35,755 nt of DNA from NCBI GenBank assembly GCA_019748295.1, contig JAIEPT010000003.1, forward strand, positions 1 through 35,755, read 5' to 3'. This stretch comes from Gemmataceae bacterium. Lineage in GTDB: Bacteria; Planctomycetota; Planctomycetia; Gemmatales; Gemmataceae. A program made the position numbers and the translations under genes. The notes under the pieces are model-generated. The model searched no databases and had not been told where the DNA came from. It saw nothing but the letters and a program-made list of their open reading frames with translations. Positions 31,518 through 35,755 of the stretch are shown here, piece after piece (the first letter of the stretch is position 1; each line of letters opens with the position of its first letter).

Positions 31518-31620
31518 AAGCCCAGGGGCGAGCGCAGCGAACACCTGGGATCGGAGTGTCGGAAGAGCAACTTGATTTCGGTCTGGATCCCAGGAGCTCG
31601 CTGCGCTCGCCCCTGGGCTT
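31518..31620 (+). repeat. 103-bp double-hairpin element (family A), copy 3
   Basis: It is exactly 103 bp, bounded by aagcccaggggcgagcgcag and its complement, with the loop gagtgtcggaagagcaa and ggtctgg shared with copy 2. It is in the same orientation as copy 1 at 7328. It lies 132 bp upstream of the kinase-WD40 gene start in a divergent gap of 572 bp. Confidence 0.92.
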
Positions 31621-31752
31621 GGGCGACATCGAACGGATGTGAACTTGGCAGTTCCGAATGTGCAGCGACTTTATAGGGGACATTCGCGGATAATCAGGGA
31701 TAATCGACCCCGAGCCAGCAACATTGCAGCTTCGATTCGAGAAATATGAAAC

Positions 31753-34700
31753 ATGAAGAATTTCATGCGCTGCGCGAATGGTCATCCCATGACGGAGAAC
31801 GATGCCACCTGCCCGGTTTGCGGCACGGTTCCCAGCACGGGAGATCATTTCGCTCCGCCCCCCGCGATACTCCCTTCGTTGGAAGGCTATGAAGTCGTCG
31901 AGGTGCTGGGGCAGGGGGGCATGGGGATCGTCTACAAGGCCCGGCATCTGCAACTCGACCGTTGGGTCGCTCTCAAGATGATTCGCAACTGGGCACTGGC
32001 CGGGCCCGATGAACTTGCCCGTTTTCGCGCCGAAGCGCAGGCGATCGCTCAGCTTCAGCACCCTCATATCGTCCAAATATTCGAGATCGGCATCTGGCAA
32101 GGCATGCCTTTTTTGTCGCTGGAGTTCATCGCGGGAGGATCGCTCGCCGCCAAAATTTCGGGCAAGCCATTCCCTCCCGCCGAGGCCGCGCGCCTGACGC
32201 GAACACTCGCCGAGGCGGTGGCCTTCGCGCATGCCAAGGGAATCGTGCATCGAGATCTTAAGCCGGCAAACATTCTGCTGACGCGCAACGGCGAGCCGAA
32301 GATCGGCGATTTCGGTCTCGCCAAACGCATGAACGCGGCTCCCGGCCTGACTCAGCCGGATGCCCTGCTTGGCACCCCCTGCTACATGGCGCCGGAACAA
32401 GCACAGCGCCTGAACGAAGGAGTCGGGCCGGCCGCGGACGTCTATGCTTTAGGCGTCATTCTTTACGAATTGCTCACCGGGCGGCCCCCCTTCGTGGCGG
32501 AGAATGCGCTCCAGACCATCAAGCAGGCAATCGAGCAAGAGCCGATTCCGCCGCGGCGAGTGCAGCCAAGCGTGCCGCGCGATTTGGAAACGATCTGTCT
32601 GAAGTGTTTGCGAAAGTCGCCGAAGCAACGCTATCCCAGCGCGAAGGAATTCGCGGACGATCTCGAAGCGTTTAACTCCGGCATGCCCATCAAGGCTCGG
32701 CCGGTTCGAAGAACGGAGCGGATGTGGCGTTGGTGTCGTCGCAATCCGTTGCCTGCCGTCCTGGGAATGCTGCTTCTCGTCGTCTTCCTCGCTGGTTTCG
32801 GGTTGGTTGCCTGGAAGTGGCTCGAGGCGGAGGACCATCTCGTCAAGCGAAATGACGCGCTGCAAGCGCAGACGATCGCGACGAAAAAAGCGAGCGACGC
32901 CGCGGAGCGAGAACGGGCCGCCGGCAAACGGGCCGAAGAGGCGTCCCAAGCACGCTTGCAGTTGCTGGAGGAAAAGCAGAAAGCATTTCTTGAGTTGCAG
33001 GAAAAGACGTACCTCTTGGCGGCGAACACGGCTTCTCGCTTCGGAGAAGATGGCAACGCCTTGCTTGCGGAAAAGCTGCTGTTCAGCATTCCCCCACACC
33101 TTCGCGGCTGCGATTGGGATTTTCTGCGCAACTCGCAATCCGGTTTGCAAACCGCCTATTTCGAATGCGGCCTGAATCTGAGAAATTGCGTCCGTTTCAG
33201 CCCCGACGGCAAGCTCCTGGCCCAAGTGGACCTTGCCCGATCCGTCGTCGTTCGAGATGTGCACTCCGGCAAGGAGAAAGCCCGCTTATCCGGACACAAA
33301 GGAAATGTCCACGCGATCGCATTCAGCCACGATCAGAACACCTTGGCTGTGGCCGACGACCAGGGCGTGATGCTTTGGGATTGGCAAGCAACCAAGCCGA
33401 CTTCGCGCCGCATGGAAGAGTTGTCGGGCAAGATCACCGCTCTCGCAGCAAGCCGCGACGGCAAGCTGGCATTGGGATGGGACGGCGGGTTCGCTGTACG
33501 GACGTTTGCCGAGCCGCATAAGCAGGAGAAGCAGTTGGTTTGGAGTTCCGTGCGGTCCGACTTTGCCAACTTGGATTGGTCTCGCAACGGCCGATATCTC
33601 GCGACCGGCCAACGCGATGGTACGGTCCGCTTCGTGGACGTCGGCAGACCAATCGAGACCTTGCCGCTAGTCCAAGCACACCGCACGACGTGCTGGGCCG
33701 TGGCGTTCACTCCGGACAACAAGTCGTTCGTCACGTCGGGAGTCGATGGACTGGTGAAAGTTTGGAGCCTCGAGACTCGTAACCTTGTCCGTGTCTTCGA
33801 AGGCAATTCCGGTCCGATCGCCTGCCTCAGCGTGGATGCGACGGGACGACGGCTGGCTGCCGGCACCTTCGGGTTCGCCATCCGCCTTTGGGATATGGAA
33901 GAGGGCACGACCTGGAATTTGCTGCGGGGGCACCTCGCCATCGTCGATTCCGTGGCGTTCGCCCCGACCGGGCTCACGCTGGCAAGCTCCAGCTTCGACG
34001 GATCCGTGCGCGTGTGGGATCCGAACGCCCTTGCGGGGTGTGCGGGAGTCCATGTCCATCGCGAGGGATCGGTCGCCTATGCGGATTCGCCCGATGCGAA
34101 CGCGATTTTTCTGGCGCAGACTTCGCCATCGAAATTATGGAGAGTGGACCTTCATGGAAGCGATCCGCTCAAAACCAAGACGGAGACAAAAATTCCTCTT
34201 CACCGGCTGCGACTCGGGCCATTGACGCTTGCGGCGGACGCGGGCGGACGGAGGATTGCGGTCGCCGAAGCCCCCGAGCCGAGTTCCAGCCGCGCTTCGA
34301 TCTACGTCTTCGACGCTGCTACCGGATTGGAGGAAAGGGTCTTCCGGACGACGACCGTGCAATCGCTCCAATTCGATCCCCGCAATGGACAACACCTCGT
34401 CAGCGGCCACAAAGACGGTTCGATTCGAGTTTGGGATCTATCGGGCGCGAAGGAGCCGTCGGTGTTGGCTGGGTTCTCGAAAGAGGCGTTCAGCGTTCAG
34501 TTCACTGCGGACGGCAAATGGCTTGCCGCCTGCGGGCAAGACGAAAGCAAGGATGACCGTTCCAAGTACGCGATCCGCTTTTGGGATCTTAAAGGCCAGA
34601 AGGCCGAACCGACGCTGACGCTCGAAATTCCCCGGCAGGTGCGCGTATTCGCATTCAGCCACGACGGCAAGCAGTTGGCATACGGTGTGGACCGAGTCGA

Positions 34701-35755
34701 AAACGGCACGTCAACGATCGAAGTCATCGATTGGCGTGCTTCCGCACCCTTGGAGCGTCCTCTGAAAAGGCTCGAAGGGCACTTCCATTCAGTCATGGCT
34801 CTCGCGTTTCACCCGACAGGAAAGCATCTCCTTTCGACCAGCGGCGACGGCTCGCTTCGCCTATGGAATCTATCCGCCGGTTCCGAGATCATCCGGCATC
34901 AAGTGCGCGATCGCTTCGTCAACGGATCGCGCATCGGATTCAGCCGCAGCGGGCGATATGCGATCAGTTCCGCATTGGATTCGGTCCACATTTGGGATGG
35001 AACTTGCTCCCACGAACAATGGATCTTGCACGGGTTTCGCCGGTCCACGACCGGTGTCGCCTTTCGCCCCGATGGAAAACGGTTGATTGCGGGCAGTTGG
35101 GACGGGGCGGTGCGAGCCTGGAATGTCGAATCGGGGGAAGAAGCAACGGGGAACGGATTCCCTCAGGAAAAAGCTCATAAGGGCCGTGTGCATTCCGTCG
35201 CGTTTGCTCCGAGCGGCCAATACTTCGCCACGGGCGGATCGGACAAGCAAGCGATCTTGTGGAACGCCTCGGATGCGAAAGAGCACCGAGTGCTGACGGG
35301 CCATGATCAATCCGTTCATTGGGTGGCTTTCAGCAACAGCAGCAAGTTGCTCGCGACGGCCAGCAACGACAAGACGTGCAAAGTTTGGGAGGTCGCCGGC
35401 GGCAAGGAGTTGTTCGCGCTGAAGGGGCATGAGGACGTCGTCAATACGGTCGCGTTCAACCACGACGATTCGCTTGTCGCTTCTTGCAGCAAGGACAGGA
35501 CTATCCGCCTCTGGAATCCCGCCACGGGCGAATTGGTTCGGGCATTGGTCGGCCACGATGCAACAGTCACCGACGTGGCGTTCGATCCGCAGGGAAAACG
35601 GATTGCTTCCGGCGCGACGGATGGTCGAATCTTTCTGTGGGATGCTGGCGCCGGGGAGGAATTATGCCGCTTCGTCGGCCATGAGAATGTGCTTCAGAGT
35701 TTGGCGTTTCATCCCAAACGAAGCGAAGTCTTGATCTCCGTCGGCAATGATTCGC
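31753..35755 (+). CDS. Transmembrane Ser/Thr kinase with WD40 repeats (3' end outside window)
   Basis: At least 1334 residues are read without a stop to the window edge. The N-terminus has a zinc-ribbon-like start (RCANGH, then CPVCG at 20-24). The PknB-type kinase domain follows: GQGGMG (53-58), VALK Lys75, HRDLKPAN with Asp168, DFG Asp186-Gly188, GTPCYMAPEQ and the C-lobe to about 310. All catalytic residues are intact. One membrane segment (PAVLGMLLLVVFLAGFGLVA, ~332-353) is followed by a charged coiled-coil (356-420), then WD40 blades from about residue 455 to the end, at least 17 recognisable (for example GSVRVWD, GSIRVWD, RTIRLWN). This layout is typical of planctomycete kinases; the propellers probably sense or scaffold partners on the far side of the membrane. 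The ATG at 31765 is an alternative start. Confidence 0.93.
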   Translation, partial: MKNFMRCANGHPMTENDATCPVCGTVPSTGDHFAPPPAILPSLEGYEVVEVLGQGGMGIVYKARHLQLDRWVALKMIRNWALAGPDELARFRAEAQAIAQLQHPHIVQIFEIGIWQGMPFLSLEFIAGGSLAAKISGKPFPPAEAARLTRTLAEAVAFAHAKGIVHRDLKPANILLTRNGEPKIGDFGLAKRMNAAPGLTQPDALLGTPCYMAPEQAQRLNEGVGPAADVYALGVILYELLTGRPPFVAENALQTIKQAIEQEPIPPRRVQPSVPRDLETICLKCLRKSPKQRYPSAKEFADDLEAFNSGMPIKARPVRRTERMWRWCRRNPLPAVLGMLLLVVFLAGFGLVAWKWLEAEDHLVKRNDALQAQTIATKKASDAAERERAAGKRAEEASQARLQLLEEKQKAFLELQEKTYLLAANTASRFGEDGNALLAEKLLFSIPPHLRGCDWDFLRNSQSGLQTAYFECGLNLRNCVRFSPDGKLLAQVDLARSVVVRDVHSGKEKARLSGHKGNVHAIAFSHDQNTLAVADDQGVMLWDWQATKPTSRRMEELSGKITALAASRDGKLALGWDGGFAVRTFAEPHKQEKQLVWSSVRSDFANLDWSRNGRYLATGQRDGTVRFVDVGRPIETLPLVQAHRTTCWAVAFTPDNKSFVTSGVDGLVKVWSLETRNLVRVFEGNSGPIACLSVDATGRRLAAGTFGFAIRLWDMEEGTTWNLLRGHLAIVDSVAFAPTGLTLASSSFDGSVRVWDPNALAGCAGVHVHREGSVAYADSPDANAIFLAQTSPSKLWRVDLHGSDPLKTKTETKIPLHRLRLGPLTLAADAGGRRIAVAEAPEPSSSRASIYVFDAATGLEERVFRTTTVQSLQFDPRNGQHLVSGHKDGSIRVWDLSGAKEPSVLAGFSKEAFSVQFTADGKWLAACGQDESKDDRSKYAIRFWDLKGQKAEPTLTLEIPRQVRVFAFSHDGKQLAYGVDRVENGTSTIEVIDWRASAPLERPLKRLEGHFHSVMALAFHPTGKHLLSTSGDGSLRLWNLSAGSEIIRHQVRDRFVNGSRIGFSRSGRYAISSALDSVHIWDGTCSHEQWILHGFRRSTTGVAFRPDGKRLIAGSWDGAVRAWNVESGEEATGNGFPQEKAHKGRVHSVAFAPSGQYFATGGSDKQAILWNASDAKEHRVLTGHDQSVHWVAFSNSSKLLATASNDKTCKVWEVAGGKELFALKGHEDVVNTVAFNHDDSLVASCSKDRTIRLWNPATGELVRALVGHDATVTDVAFDPQGKRIASGATDGRIFLWDAGAGEELCRFVGHENVLQSLAFHPKRSEVLISVGNDS

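Noticed and set aside
31753-31800. FHA or other N-terminal domain on the WD40 kinase
   Set aside because: Only a short CxxGH/CPxCG zinc-ribbon-like segment precedes the kinase domain; there is no room for a further domain.

Overview
The window looks like chromosome of a planctomycete, probably a Gemmata-like member. The reasons are GC-rich DNA, two Uma2-family nucleases, a Ser/Thr kinase fused through one membrane segment to a long WD40 array with a CxxGH/CPxCG zinc-ribbon start, a heptose/lipid A gene set, Tat-type secreted sugar-isomerase-like proteins, and gaps filled with long palindromes. This is inference from gene content; there is no rRNA here to settle it.

Layout. 1-1147: a 17-bp tandem array, then a secreted xylose-isomerase-like protein. 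1148-4742: a nest of palindromes, a Uma2 nuclease, a large membrane protein and a small unrecognised protein. 4840-13093: housekeeping and single genes (ftsK, lipoate ligase family, asnS, a second Uma2, quinone oxidoreductase, a stand-alone LigD phosphoesterase domain, an esterase). 13501-13573: tRNA-Lys(UUU). 14144-15229: an atypical protein kinase. 15230-22235, all on the minus strand: an envelope cluster of lpxK, an unrecognised conserved protein, hldE, a heptosyltransferase and a family 4 glycosyltransferase. 22596-24497: an enoyl-CoA hydratase and a Gfo/Idh/MocA oxidoreductase, divergent. 24636-31180, minus strand: a nitrate assimilation operon of nasA/narB, narK and a fused nirB-nirD. 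31753 to the end: a kinase-WD40 protein running off the window.

How the genes work together. The nitrate operon is self-contained: NarK imports nitrate, NasA reduces it to nitrite, and the NirB-NirD fusion reduces nitrite to ammonium. The envelope cluster covers heptose activation (HldE), heptose transfer (WaaF-like), lipid A 4'-phosphorylation (LpxK) and a further sugar transfer.

The most unusual content lies between the genes. Nearly every gap of more than about 80 bp holds a long inverted repeat. These fall into reusable families: three copies of exactly 103 bp, two copies of exactly 81 bp inside matching purine/pyrimidine flanks, a ~124-bp element, and several shorter ones. Families are nested inside one another. 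Some copies contribute parts of genes: the lpxK ribosome site and start codon, the lpxK stop codon and the nasA stop codon. No transposase is visible in the window, so the elements would be non-autonomous if they are mobile.
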